Positions 49,583 to 59,398 of a stretch of 64,000 nucleotides of DNA are shown one piece after another. The position numbers and the translations under genes are program-made. The notes beneath the pieces were generated by a model. It had not been told where the DNA came from and ran no database searches. It saw nothing but the letters and a program-made list of their open reading frames with translations. The DNA is from Pedobacter cryoconitis (GTDB lineage: Bacteria; Bacteroidota; Bacteroidia; Sphingobacteriales; Sphingobacteriaceae). The DNA lies in the NCBI RefSeq assembly GCF_014207135.1, contig NZ_JACHCC010000012.1, positions 62,001 to 126,000 on the forward strand. Direction: 5' to 3'. Positions within the stretch are counted from its first letter, which is position 1. The number at the start of each line of letters is the position of its first letter.

Positions 49583-52106
49583 TCTTTTTTCTCCGGTGTG
49601 TCTTTAATTCTTTGCCATCTGCCTCAGCAGTCATTCTTGCGATTCTTTCTCCTAATTCTTCAGTACTCATATTTTCCCTTAAGCTATCTACTTTTATCGG
49701 GAAACACAATGGTGTATAACTGTCTGGCCTAACAATAATTATCTTGCTTTTCTGTATTCTGTGTAAGGCAGCTGCTAACCTGGGTTCTTCAATCTGCTGA
49801 TAAAAAGCTTCATCATAAGCCTGCCGCAACAGTAAATTATGTTTATCATAATCGCTGAAAACGTTAAAGAATAAGGTAGACGAAGCCTGGAGGTGTCTAT
49901 TGGCTACATATTTACCTGGATAGCCCTGAAATACTAAACCCGAAATGCAGGCAATATCCCTGAATTTACGTCTTGCCATTTCAGTTGCATTAATACTAGC
50001 TACAATATCTTCGCCCAAGTTGACCGGACTAAACAAGAGTTTGCAATTCTCTTCATCAAGTGGAATCGGCTGCTCACTTAGCAGCTCGAAACCATAATCA
50101 TTCATGGCTATAGAAAAACTTATAGGTTTTACTTTACTCAGGCGGTAGGCAATGAGGGCCGCCATAATCTCATGTACTTGTCTGCCTTCAAAAGGATAGG
50201 CGAAAAAATGATAACCATCTCTGGTTTTAATTAATTCTATCAGGAACTCATCATCCTTTGGAACATGCGAAACTTTAGCCTGCCGCTCAAATAGCGGAAG
50301 GATTATGTCGAGCTCCTCATCTTCATGTGTCTTGTCCAGAGCCTGGTTATACTTGTGTCTCAGGATTGCCCCAAGATTGGCAGTTAAGGATAATCTTCCG
50401 CCAAGCCAGCTAGGACTAATGGCGGTCTTAAGTTTGCTTTTACGCACCAGAATGGTCATTTCTTTAATCATGATATATTCAAGGACTCTCCCTGCCAACG
50501 TAAAACTGTTACCTGGTTTCATTTTGGAAATAAACGATTCTTCGACCATTCCAACATAACCACCAGTCAGATATTTAACCTTCAGCATGGCATCACTCAC
50601 AATGGTCCCGATATGAAGACGATGGCGCATTGCGAGCTGCCGGCTTTTAACCTTCCATAATCCATTCTCTTTTTCAACTTTACTGAATTCCGTGTAAGCG
50701 GTCAGGCTGTCTCCACCAGTTGTGATAAATTGCATCATCCAGGCCCACTCTGCTGGCTCCAGTTCTCTGAAGGCGTGAGTGCTTTTTATTTCCTTATAAA
50801 GTTTTTGATCATCAAATCCATCACCGGTAGCCAGGGTAATCATGTACTGAATCAGGACGTCAAAAGCCATTACCACTGGTTCCCTGCTTTCAATATTCTG
50901 AGTTTTGGCTGCTTCTTTGATAGCAGCAGCCTCTACCAGTTCAAGGGCGTGAGTTGGAAGGAAGTAGATCTTCGAAACTTCGTTGGGAGAGTGGCCGCTC
51001 CGTCCGGCACGCTGAAGAAATCTTGCAACTCCTTTGGGAGATCCAATCTGCACAACTGTGTCTACAGGTTTAAAATCTACCCCAAGGTCTAGTGAGGAAG
51101 TACTGATCACAGCTTTTAAAATCCCAGTATGGATGGCGTCTTCAATCCAGTTGCGTAATTCATAGTCTATCGATCCATGATGGATTGCGAGTTGTCCAGC
51201 CAGATTTTCGTCAAGTTTCAGTAAGTTCTGATACCAGAGTTCAGCCTGACCCCGGGTATTACAGAATATTAATGTAGTCTTGTTTTTCCAGATGATCGGA
51301 AGTAGTTTATGTGCAAGTTTATGTCCAAGATGACCCGCCCAGGGAAGCATATCTATATGATCAGGTAATATAGACCTGATCAAGATTTTTTTCTCTACAT
51401 CGGCAACAACTATTGTTTTTAATAATTCAGGATAGGGGACTAATACGTCCAGTGCCTGCTCCAGATTTCCTATAGTGGCGGATATACCCCAGATTCTCAA
51501 TAACTTTTCAGGATGTTTGCTGACTGCCAGCTCTCTGATCCTGGATATAGCCAGTTCGGCCATTACCCCGCGTTTACTACCCATTAATTCATGCCATTCA
51601 TCAGCAACAATGCATTGTAATCCATCGAAATACGCTGAAGTGTCTTTCTGTGCCAGTAAAAGATGCATGCTTTCAGGGGTGATGATCAGCACCTCGGGCA
51701 TCTGTTTTTTCTGTTTCAGTTTCTCATTTTGTGGGGTGTCGCCATTACGTACCCCAATATGCCAGTCCAGTTCCAGTTCTGTGCAGACCTCACGCATTGC
51801 CCTGGCCAGATCTTTAGCCAGAGAACGTAATGGGGTAATCCATAATAATTTCAACCCTGCATTTTTCTGTCTGCTGATTGTTTTGGAGTTAATGGTTTTG
51901 TCTGTTTCACGATGGTTCAGCTCTTCAATGACAACAGCCAGGAATAAGGAGAACGTTTTCCCGAAACCCGTAGGGGCGTTGACCAAACCACTATAACCTT
52001 CAGCATAGTATTGCCAGGCATCAGTTTGAAATTTAAAGGGCTTTTTTCTTTGCTCCTTTAACCAGCTGATCACTTGTTTATAACCTTTACTCTTTTTCAG
52101 CAGCAT
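49572..52106 (-). CDS. Ligase-associated DNA damage response DExH box helicase (Lhr-like)
   Basis: An 844-residue superfamily 2 helicase of the Lhr-core type. Walker A APTGFGKT is at 44-51, motif II is DEWH (VADEWHELMG), motif III SATIGN, motif VI QRAGRSGHSPNE. After the RecA pair come the winged-helix and Lhr-core beta-barrel regions. Lhr-core proteins are ATP-dependent 3'-5' translocases that unwind RNA:DNA hybrids. The start overlaps the ligase 3' end by 20 bp, showing tight coupling. Confidence 0.96.
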   Translation of the reverse strand: MLLKKSKGYKQVISWLKEQRKKPFKFQTDAWQYYAEGYSGLVNAPTGFGKTFSLFLAVVIEELNHRETDKTINSKTISRQKNAGLKLLWITPLRSLAKDLARAMREVCTELELDWHIGVRNGDTPQNEKLKQKKQMPEVLIITPESMHLLLAQKDTSAYFDGLQCIVADEWHELMGSKRGVMAELAISRIRELAVSKHPEKLLRIWGISATIGNLEQALDVLVPYPELLKTIVVADVEKKILIRSILPDHIDMLPWAGHLGHKLAHKLLPIIWKNKTTLIFCNTRGQAELWYQNLLKLDENLAGQLAIHHGSIDYELRNWIEDAIHTGILKAVISTSSLDLGVDFKPVDTVVQIGSPKGVARFLQRAGRSGHSPNEVSKIYFLPTHALELVEAAAIKEAAKTQNIESREPVVMAFDVLIQYMITLATGDGFDDQKLYKEIKSTHAFRELEPAEWAWMMQFITTGGDSLTAYTEFSKVEKENGLWKVKSRQLAMRHRLHIGTIVSDAMLKVKYLTGGYVGMVEESFISKMKPGNSFTLAGRVLEYIMIKEMTILVRKSKLKTAISPSWLGGRLSLTANLGAILRHKYNQALDKTHEDEELDIILPLFERQAKVSHVPKDDEFLIELIKTRDGYHFFAYPFEGRQVHEIMAALIAYRLSKVKPISFSIAMNDYGFELLSEQPIPLDEENCKLLFSPVNLGEDIVASINATEMARRKFRDIACISGLVFQGYPGKYVANRHLQASSTLFFNVFSDYDKHNLLLRQAYDEAFYQQIEEPRLAAALHRIQKSKIIIVRPDSYTPLCFPIKVDSLRENMSTEELGERIARMTAEADGKELKTHRRKKNEH

Positions 52107-53694
52107 AAGTCGAAGCTAACAATTGTCTTAAATCATCCAGTGTATTAATCTCAGTCACTTTTTTATCTTTTCTCCAACGCATTATTCTCGGAAAACGCAA
52201 AGCCAGACCTGCTTTATGCCTCTTGCTTACCGCAATCCCTTCAAATGCGATTTCGAATACCAACTCTGGTTTTACTGTCCGCACAGGACCGAATTTTTCC
52301 AGCGCATTTTTTCTGACAAATGAATCTACTTCTTTAATCTCGTTATCAGTTAGTCCTGAGTAAGCTTTAGCAATCGTAATTAAATGTTCACCATCGCTGA
52401 CCGCAAAAGTATAATCTGTAAAGTGATTGGCTCTGCGTCCACTTCCTTTTTGAGCGTAAATCATGACCGCGTCAACTGTATAAGGATTAATTTTCCACTT
52501 CCACCAGTCTCCACGTTTACGGCCACTATGGTAAAGGGAACTTAACTTCTTCAGCATGATGCCTTCACTGTTGTTTGTTCTTGACGTTTCCCGTAGTTCT
52601 GCAAGTTGTTCCCAGTTATCAAATTGAATAACTGGTGAAAGCAGGATTGTTTGCTGGTTACTCAATCTGGCTAAAACTTCTTCTAATTTTTTTCTTCTGG
52701 ATGCCAGGTCTTCTTTTCGAATGTCATTGCCTTCATGTTCCAGAATATCATAAACATAAAAACCGACAGGTACATCTCTTAATTGTGATTTACTAATGGT
52801 TTTTCTGTTTAGTCTTTGTTGCAGTATACTAAATAATTGAACGTTTCCGTCTTTCACGGCGAGAATTTCACCATCAATTACTGTTCCGTCAGGAAGATCA
52901 TCCTTCAGGAAATGTAATTCAGGAAACTGAGCTGTGATTAGTTCTTCACCTCTTGACCAGATAAATAATTCGCCATTACGTTTTACAATCTGTCCGCGAA
53001 TACCATCCCATTTCCACTCAGCCTGCCAATCCCTGATTTCTCCAAGATCCGCGGGTGCAGCGTCCAGTGCATAAGCAAGACAAAATGGATAAGGCCAGGA
53101 ATTGTCTGTATTGACGTGTTTGCCTTCCACCAGTTCCTGATAAGTAATTTCATCAGGTGACCATTTTCCCATGATACTGTGCATGATCTTACTGCTCTCC
53201 GTGTTACTTTGTCTGGCTATGGCATTGACGAGCATTTTACCTGATACACCTATCCTGAAGTTTCCAGAGATCAGTTTGTTAAATATGAAACGTTCGGGAG
53301 TACTTAGTCCGGCCCAGGCCTGATGTATGAATTCTTTTTTAACAGCATCTGACTGACCATTCAATAAGGCCAGATCCGTAATCCATTCGTGTAGTTTACG
53401 ATCTGTGTGATGATCTGGCGGAGGGAGGATCAGTGCTATTGTTTCACTAAGATCCCCGACGCTATGATAACATTCTGCAAACAACCATGCCGGAATACCA
53501 CTTAATTCAACAGCCCATTCCCTTATCAATGCAGTTGGTACAGGTCTTCGTGGCTTTTTACCTGTAAACATCGCAATGACATAAGGTTTATCCTTTTCAT
53601 CTGCTGTACTGAAATAGCTAATCAGGGCCGCGATTTTATCGTTGGTCTTGTTGCTCATTTCAAGCTGCTGTATCAATTCTGCAAATCTTTTCAA
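52087..53694 (-). CDS. ATP-dependent DNA ligase of the damage-response cassette
   Basis: A 535-residue ATP-dependent DNA ligase. An N-terminal DNA-binding domain (about 1-200) precedes the nucleotidyltransferase domain with AMP-acceptor Lys228 in EWKWDGIRG (KxDG as KWDG), DGEILAV (motif III), GIMLKKL (motif IV) and WWKWKINPYTVDAV (motif V), then the OB domain. Bacteria use NAD ligase for replication; this ATP enzyme is dedicated to repair in the cassette. Start is 1 bp after the exonuclease stop. Confidence 0.96.
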   Translation of the reverse strand: MKRFAELIQQLEMSNKTNDKIAALISYFSTADEKDKPYVIAMFTGKKPRRPVPTALIREWAVELSGIPAWLFAECYHSVGDLSETIALILPPPDHHTDRKLHEWITDLALLNGQSDAVKKEFIHQAWAGLSTPERFIFNKLISGNFRIGVSGKMLVNAIARQSNTESSKIMHSIMGKWSPDEITYQELVEGKHVNTDNSWPYPFCLAYALDAAPADLGEIRDWQAEWKWDGIRGQIVKRNGELFIWSRGEELITAQFPELHFLKDDLPDGTVIDGEILAVKDGNVQLFSILQQRLNRKTISKSQLRDVPVGFYVYDILEHEGNDIRKEDLASRRKKLEEVLARLSNQQTILLSPVIQFDNWEQLAELRETSRTNNSEGIMLKKLSSLYHSGRKRGDWWKWKINPYTVDAVMIYAQKGSGRRANHFTDYTFAVSDGEHLITIAKAYSGLTDNEIKEVDSFVRKNALEKFGPVRTVKPELVFEIAFEGIAVSKRHKAGLALRFPRIMRWRKDKKVTEINTLDDLRQLLASTYAAEKE

Positions 53695-53695
53695 A

Positions 53696-54700
53696 TCAAG
53701 TCTCTTTTAGAACCTCTTCTTCTTCATTTCCATAACGGGTGACTACTTCCCGGGCGGATATCCCTTGTTCATTCAGATATTTAGAGAAGGGCGAAACAAA
53801 ACCATGGGTTACATAAACCTTCCCGGCCTCAGTATTTTTAATGGCGGTAAGAAGACCCGGCCAGTCGGCATGGTCACTCAAGGCAAATCCAGCGTCAGCA
53901 GATTGCCATCTGCGCCCGGCTCTGACAGACATCCAGCCAGAACAAATTCCAGTCGAAGGATTAAGCAGGTTTTTCATCCATTTGCCATCAGCAAGAGCAG
54001 GAGGGACAATAACTATCCCTTTTTGTAACTCTTCTTTTTTTATATCGGGAGTAATTTTTATCGTCGCCGGAAGTTTAACCCCCGCATGAATGAAAGCTTC
54101 ATTCAGATTAGCAATTGACTGATGGACATAAATAGCCTGATCACCAGTTAGATTTTTAATCAGCCGCTGTGCTTTCCCAAGACTGTAGGCAATCAGCACA
54201 CTGGTCTTTAACTGATTATTATTATCTGTAACCCAGTTTCTGATCTGTCTGAAGATTTCTGCCTGCGGTTGCCATTTATAAATAGGGAGCCCAAATGTGC
54301 TTTCAGATACAAAAGTATGACACCTGACCGGTTCAAATGCGGTACTGATTCCATCGTATTCTGTCTTGTAGTCACCCGAGATTACACAGATTTCACCCTT
54401 GTATTCCAGTTTTACCTGTGCAGATCCGATAACATGTCCTGCCGGAAAGAGACTCAGTTTAACGCCATTAATACTGATTTCCTTTCCATAAGGTAAGGTT
54501 TGTACTGGTAAATCAGCTCCTAACCTCTGTAGCAGGACTGGTTTGGTCAGATCGTGACATAAATACCCTTTGTTACCTGGTTTAACATGGTCCGAATGAC
54601 CATGAGTAGTTACAGCGAGATTCACAGGCTGCCAGGGGTCGATATAGAAATCTCCCTGTTTACAATATATGCCTTTATTGGTGAATGTGATTAATGCCAT
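53696..54700 (-). CDS. Ligase-associated DNA damage response exonuclease (MBL/beta-CASP)
   Basis: A 334-residue metallo-beta-lactamase-fold nuclease from the ATG at 54700. HxHxDH reads THGHSDH at 32-38, with further metal ligands in AGHVIGSAQV and ISGDYKTE; ALSDHADWPGLL is the beta-CASP motif and VYVTHGF the last His. Relatives include SNM1/Pso2 5'-exonucleases active on interstrand cross-links. It is the first gene of the cassette. Confidence 0.95.
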   Translation of the reverse strand: MALITFTNKGIYCKQGDFYIDPWQPVNLAVTTHGHSDHVKPGNKGYLCHDLTKPVLLQRLGADLPVQTLPYGKEISINGVKLSLFPAGHVIGSAQVKLEYKGEICVISGDYKTEYDGISTAFEPVRCHTFVSESTFGLPIYKWQPQAEIFRQIRNWVTDNNNQLKTSVLIAYSLGKAQRLIKNLTGDQAIYVHQSIANLNEAFIHAGVKLPATIKITPDIKKEELQKGIVIVPPALADGKWMKNLLNPSTGICSGWMSVRAGRRWQSADAGFALSDHADWPGLLTAIKNTEAGKVYVTHGFVSPFSKYLNEQGISAREVVTRYGNEEEEVLKET

Positions 54701-54771
54701 CGGGTGATACAACAAAGCTGAGACTCATAAGTTTGAATAATCCAGCAAAGCAGATTCGATCTGAATGCCAT

Positions 54772-54810
54772 AAAAAAGGGGATGATAGCTTAGCCATCAT
54801 CCCCTTTTTT
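54772..54810 (-). terminator. Terminator after the DPP-IV-like gene
   Basis: AAAAAAGGGGATGAT (54772-54786) pairs perfectly with ATCATCCCCTTTTTT (54796-54810), loop 9 nt. 14 nt past the stop codon of the S9 peptidase on the minus strand. Confidence 0.92.
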
Positions 54811-54824
54811 ATGAATTAATTCAA

Positions 54825-57008
54825 TTATTTGCCTCCAGGAGGGCAATTTTGCTGAAGAAATTTAGTGTAAGTTTTAGCCAGATGCTGACTGGTCCCGCTA
54901 CCTTCATTGATTGAATGGGTACGGTTAGGGTATGACATTAACTGGAACATTTTCTGATTTTTGATCAGTTCATTGATCAGCATTTCAGCATTCTGATAAT
55001 GTACATTGTCATCACCAGTACCATGAACGTAAAGTAGGTTTCCCTGAAGATTTTTAGCATAAGTTACCGGTGAACCTTTAATGTATGCCTCTTTGGTTGT
55101 TAAAGGAGAACCCATATAACGTTCCTGATATACATTATCATAAGTCAGCTGATTTCCCACTGCGGCAATTGCAATACCTGTTTTGTAAATCTGAGGATAC
55201 TGGAACATCAGGTTAAGCGTCGAAGATCCGCCTCCGCTCCATCCCCATACAGCAACTCTGTCTTTGTCTACAAAAGGCCAGTCCAGGATTTTTTTAGCTG
55301 CCATGGCCTGGTCACGGATATTTAAGGTACCGATACTTTTATAAATTGATTTGCGGAATTCGCGGCCTTTTGGAGCGGGCGTACCTCGGTTTTCTATCGA
55401 AATATAGATATATCCATCCTTAGGCATGTTTCCAGCATAAAGGAAGTTGTAGCCTGCACCGTAGGTATCTAATACTGTTTGTGCTCCAGGTTCACCGTAA
55501 ACATAAAATACAACCGGATATTTTTTAGTCTGATCAAAATTGTCAGGTTTTTTCATCCAGCCATCCAGTTCTATACCATCTTCAGTTTTTACTTTGAAAA
55601 ATTCCACCTTATTTTTTGGCTGCTGAATTTTAGCCAGCTGATTAGTCAGACTCCCTTCCATTGTAAAAGGGTTTCCTGTATCTAATCTCATCCATTCACT
55701 GATAGGGTAAATGTTAGCACTCTGATAAGTGTGGTTGGCAAATATGCCATTTGGAGAGATATCATAACTATGAGTTCCCGGGAAGATAGAAGGGGTAACC
55801 CTTTCCAGTGTGCCTTTTCCATCAAGCTTTGTTTTATACAGGTATTTCTGAGTAGCATTGTCTGGCGAAGCAATAAAATAAAAAGTGTTATTCTTTTCGT
55901 CTACCAGACTGCTTTCAATGACGTCATAATTTCCTTTGGTAATCAATGTTTGTTTCTTACCGTCTTTACTGATGCGGTACTGATGGCGCCATCCGTCTTT
56001 TTCACTCACCCAGATAAATTCCTTTCCATTATTGAGCCATTGCCATTCAGGCGCTGCGTCAATCCATGCTTTGTCAGTTTCTGTGTAAATGTTTGTTATT
56101 GTTCCTGATTGCGTATTGGCTACAAATACGCGGCTGGTATTCTGCTCCCTGTTAAGCTGCTGAAGAATCAGATCCTTTGTATTAGGTACCCAGTCCATTC
56201 TTGGGATATAATTCTGGATTTCACTACCAGGAACCTTTACCCAGGTTGTTTGCGCTGTATTTACATTCACTACCCCAATTTTGCAAGCTGAAGGATCTTC
56301 ACCTACAATCGGATATTCAACCGGTACAGTATAAGGATATATTGAATCTGTGTTATTGATCATCAGGAAGTTTTTAATTTTCCTGGCATCGATTTGCCAG
56401 TAAGCAATTGAACTGCCATCTGGGCTCCATCTGAAGCCATCCCTGCAATCAAATTCCTCTTCATATACCCAGTCAAAAGTTCCATTGATAATTCTGGCTG
56501 TGCCGTCTGTGGTCAGTGCTTTGTCAGTTCCGCTGGCCAGATCTTCAACATATAAATTATGTCCGCTTACATAAGCTACTTTACTCGCGTCCGGAGATAA
56601 TTTAGCAAACATCAGAGATGAAGCGGGTTTGTCCTTTCCAATCTGTGTCAGTCTATTGGTTTTTAAATCTGCCAGCCAGTAATCACCGCGGGTTTCATAA
56701 CGCCATACTTTTTTACTATTAGTGTAAATCAGCGCTTTTGTACCGTCAGCTGAAAGTACAAAATCTTTTATCCGGATCGGCTGGCTCTGGCCTGCAGGGG
56801 TAAGCAAAGAATTGCTTATTAATGTTTTAGTTTCGTTTTTAGGTAAGGTGATTATTGCAATACCGCCATCCGAAATCTGATAATAACCATTTCCGTCTTT
56901 GGTCCAGTTGATTCCTTCTTTATTTGGCTGTGCAAAGGCTGTAGCTGCACAGAAAGAAGTAATCAATAAGACGAAGGTCAATTTTAAAATAATGAGTTTC
57001 CGCTTCAT
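54825..57008 (-). CDS. S9 family peptidase, dipeptidyl peptidase IV-like
   Basis: A 727-residue exported serine peptidase. Signal peptide of about 26 residues ending ATAFA. The DPP-IV N-terminal propeller includes the double-Glu motif as WVYEEEFDCRDGF, which binds the substrate N-terminus, and the hydrolase domain has Ser591 in GWSGGGSS, Asp666 in HGTGDDNVHYQ and His698 in PNRTHSI. It should release Xaa-Pro or similar dipeptides in the periplasm. Monocistronic. Confidence 0.95.
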   Translation of the reverse strand: MKRKLIILKLTFVLLITSFCAATAFAQPNKEGINWTKDGNGYYQISDGGIAIITLPKNETKTLISNSLLTPAGQSQPIRIKDFVLSADGTKALIYTNSKKVWRYETRGDYWLADLKTNRLTQIGKDKPASSLMFAKLSPDASKVAYVSGHNLYVEDLASGTDKALTTDGTARIINGTFDWVYEEEFDCRDGFRWSPDGSSIAYWQIDARKIKNFLMINNTDSIYPYTVPVEYPIVGEDPSACKIGVVNVNTAQTTWVKVPGSEIQNYIPRMDWVPNTKDLILQQLNREQNTSRVFVANTQSGTITNIYTETDKAWIDAAPEWQWLNNGKEFIWVSEKDGWRHQYRISKDGKKQTLITKGNYDVIESSLVDEKNNTFYFIASPDNATQKYLYKTKLDGKGTLERVTPSIFPGTHSYDISPNGIFANHTYQSANIYPISEWMRLDTGNPFTMEGSLTNQLAKIQQPKNKVEFFKVKTEDGIELDGWMKKPDNFDQTKKYPVVFYVYGEPGAQTVLDTYGAGYNFLYAGNMPKDGYIYISIENRGTPAPKGREFRKSIYKSIGTLNIRDQAMAAKKILDWPFVDKDRVAVWGWSGGGSSTLNLMFQYPQIYKTGIAIAAVGNQLTYDNVYQERYMGSPLTTKEAYIKGSPVTYAKNLQGNLLYVHGTGDDNVHYQNAEMLINELIKNQKMFQLMSYPNRTHSINEGSGTSQHLAKTYTKFLQQNCPPGGK

Positions 57009-57180
57009 TTGATTTAATAAATTTAATTTAGGTAAGAGTTTAATACTCTGTCCGGATAAGCTGATTTTTTCTATAATTCGTATAGAATTTCAGGTGTTTC
57101 CTGCTTCTCAAATGTAATACATTGTTTGTTATCGTTAAAGGAGATTTCATTGTTTAGCAGAAATTGATAGAATATTTCGT

Positions 57181-57789
57181 TTAAGATTCTTTTTCCATGT
57201 AAATACCTAATTCACTTTCTATATTGTTCGGGCTGGCTTTTAATGCAGTGATAATTCTTTGTTTTTCATCCTCAGTTTTATTCTGGCTCAGTTTTTTACT
57301 CGCCTGAAAAGAAGTAACTTCAATTTCAAAGGCGACAATTCCATTGAGCATTTTTAATTTGTAAGCCTCAGGCAGGCTATTCCACTGAGGAAGATAGTCA
57401 GCTTCGTAATTATGAATAGTTTTTTCTATAATCTTCATAGTCTGTTCCCTGTCACTGATCACCTTTGCTTTTCCATAAGCATGGACTGCAATATAATTCC
57501 AGGTTGGAACATTCATTTCTTTATCATAATGTTTGGGAGATATATAAGCATGTGGTTCTGTAAAGATTACCAGGGTTTCATGTGCTGAAAGCTCGGTCCA
57601 TTGCTGGTTTGCTTTGGCAAAATGCGATGTCAGTATTGTTTTTCCTTCTTTTTTGCTGATCACAAAAGGCAGATGACTTGCATTGGGCCGGTCATCTTTC
57701 GTAGTCACAATGGTTGCAAAGCTATATTTACAAATGAAATCAATAATTTCATTTTCATCAGTAGTCAGGTTCAGTTTAGAGATATACAT
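57181..57789 (-). CDS. FMN-binding negative transcriptional regulator (PaiB type)
   Basis: A 202-residue protein of the PaiB/FMN_bind_2 family: FATIVTTKDDRPNASHLPFV, LTSHFAKANQQW, YISPKHYDKEMNVPTWNY and VHAYGKAKVI are the conserved blocks of the split-barrel fold. PaiB was described as a repressor of proteases and sporulation in Bacillus but has no HTH, so binding of FMN or heme-like ligand and a redox role may be more accurate. Transcribed alone. Confidence 0.93.
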   Translation of the reverse strand: MYISKLNLTTDENEIIDFICKYSFATIVTTKDDRPNASHLPFVISKKEGKTILTSHFAKANQQWTELSAHETLVIFTEPHAYISPKHYDKEMNVPTWNYIAVHAYGKAKVISDREQTMKIIEKTIHNYEADYLPQWNSLPEAYKLKMLNGIVAFEIEVTSFQASKKLSQNKTEDEKQRIITALKASPNNIESELGIYMEKES

Positions 57790-57869
57790 AGCCAGTAATT
57801 AGGGGGAGAATATTAAAGATAACGATGTTTTTCTTTTATAAATACAGGATAAACGACATTTGATATCAT

Positions 57870-57906
57870 AAAAAAAGCCTTCTGTGATTATCAGAAGGCT
57901 TTTTTT
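57870..57906 (-). terminator. Terminator of the MerR-to-secreted-protein operon
   Basis: AAAAAAAGCCTTCTG (57870-57884) pairs perfectly with CAGAAGGCTTTTTTT (57892-57906), loop 7 nt, 14 nt past the stop at 57921 on the minus strand. Confidence 0.92.
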
Positions 57907-57920
57907 ATTGTTTTTATAAT

Positions 57921-58592
57921 CTACTGACCACCCATTGCTCTTAGCGCTTCCATGGTTGTCACTTCGTAGTTTGCTGGTACTTCCAGTGAAACCGGACCAA
58001 CTTTATCTTCTGTCAGGTCTTTAATAGTTACTATAGCTTTCACATTGTTCTGGATACGTGTGAATTTGATAGGAGTTCCTTTTACATCTTTGAATTCAGC
58101 ACCAATAATTCCTAATGGTAACTGGATTTCAGTAGTAGCCCAAAGTTCATATGGAGTGCCTTTGTCATCTTTATAAGTATACTTCTCTGTGTTATAGTTT
58201 CCTATTTTTTGTTTTTCACCAGTAGCTTTGAAATCACTTAATACAGGTGTTTTACCCATAGTCTGTTCGGTCTCTTCTTTAGTGGTTTTTACTGCATATT
58301 GTTTTTGCATAGGGGGGATATCAACTAATACCAGTCCATTTTTGTTAATCCCATCAGAGAAGATAGTGATTTTAGCAGGTCCCTGCTGTATTTCGATTTT
58401 AAATATATCTCCGCTGAATTTAAATTTAGTTTCTGCAGGAAGCTGTGAAGCCATCGACTGCTGATCAGGAGTCAGTTCATAAGTAATGCCATAGGTAAGT
58501 GTACCTTCATTTACCTTTTTCTGTGCATGGGCAATTACCGCCGTGCTGATTAGTATTACTGCCAGTACACTTGTTTTAATCGATTTTAACAT
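57921..58592 (-). CDS. Secreted protein, possibly GLPGLI-like, 223 residues
   Basis: A 223-residue exported protein: signal peptide of about 23 residues (ending AVIAHA), then a beta-rich mature part starting with EGTLTYGITYEL. KITIFSDGINKNGLVLVDIP, KIGNYNTEKYTYKD and the GTPYELWATTEIQLPLG stretch resemble GLPGLI-type lipoprotein-carrier-like folds, but I do not claim a family firmly. It starts 18 nt after the enoyl-CoA hydratase gene and ends the operon. Confidence 0.78.
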   Translation of the reverse strand: MLKSIKTSVLAVILISTAVIAHAQKKVNEGTLTYGITYELTPDQQSMASQLPAETKFKFSGDIFKIEIQQGPAKITIFSDGINKNGLVLVDIPPMQKQYAVKTTKEETEQTMGKTPVLSDFKATGEKQKIGNYNTEKYTYKDDKGTPYELWATTEIQLPLGIIGAEFKDVKGTPIKFTRIQNNVKAIVTIKDLTEDKVGPVSLEVPANYEVTTMEALRAMGGQ

Positions 58593-58610
58593 ATTTTTAG
58601 TTTTTATAGT

Positions 58611-59390
58611 TTACCATTTAATTTTTTCCTTGCTGATAAAAGAAGCGATACCTTTTTTAAAGTCTTCACTTTCTCTTACCCTTGCGTTGATCTTTACGGC
58701 CAGGTTCAGACTTTTTTCCAATTCTGGGTTAGTTGTCTGTCCTATAAGTTGTTTCGTTACCATCAGTGAGTTTCCTGAAGTTTCCTCACATAGCTTTAGC
58801 GCAAAATCCTGTACCCTCTGACTAATTTCTTCTTTATTTGTTACATAAGTAATCAAATTATAAGCCAGAGCCTGTTCCGCTGAGAATAAATCGCCACTCA
58901 GCAGTATTTTTTTTGCAATTGTTTCACTTGTTTTACGCATCAGAAAACAAGAGACAATGGCCGGGACAAAACCTAGTTTGACCTCTGTATAGCCGAAATT
59001 AGCTTCCGGTACGGCAAAAGTAATATCGCAAACTGTCGCTAATCCGCATCCTCCTGCAATTGCATGTCCTTCTACCTGTGCAATAACAACCTTGGGTAAA
59101 TAATAAATTGTTGTAAAAAGCTTCTTCAGGTTCTCACTGTCCTGAACATTCTCTTCATGTGTATTGTTTTGTAATTGCTGCAAATAAGCCAGATCCGCAC
59201 CTGCACTGAATACTCCACCTATTGCTTTTAATATAATGACTTTCACTTCATCATCATCAGAAGCCTTTAGCAGTGTTTTTGTAAGGGCGCTTACCAGTTC
59301 CGGGTTAAATGCATTCCTCTTATCAGGACGGTTCAATGAAATGGTCGCAATACGATTGTCGACTGTATATAGTACAAGAGGTGATGTCAT
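58611..59390 (-). CDS. Enoyl-CoA hydratase/isomerase family protein
   Basis: A 259-residue crotonase-fold enzyme. ISLNRPDKRNAFNPELVSAL at the N-terminus, the oxyanion hole in GVFSAGADLAYL, GHAIAGGCGLATVCDITFAV, and the Glu-rich FGYTEVKLGFVPAIVS carrying the catalytic Glu position. It hydrates or isomerises enoyl-CoA in fatty acid or amino acid breakdown. It lies 8 nt after comEC, an odd partner that suggests only shared transcription. Confidence 0.95.
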   Translation of the reverse strand: MTSPLVLYTVDNRIATISLNRPDKRNAFNPELVSALTKTLLKASDDDEVKVIILKAIGGVFSAGADLAYLQQLQNNTHEENVQDSENLKKLFTTIYYLPKVVIAQVEGHAIAGGCGLATVCDITFAVPEANFGYTEVKLGFVPAIVSCFLMRKTSETIAKKILLSGDLFSAEQALAYNLITYVTNKEEISQRVQDFALKLCEETSGNSLMVTKQLIGQTTNPELEKSLNLAVKINARVRESEDFKKGIASFISKEKIKW

Positions 59391-59398
59391 GAATGGGC

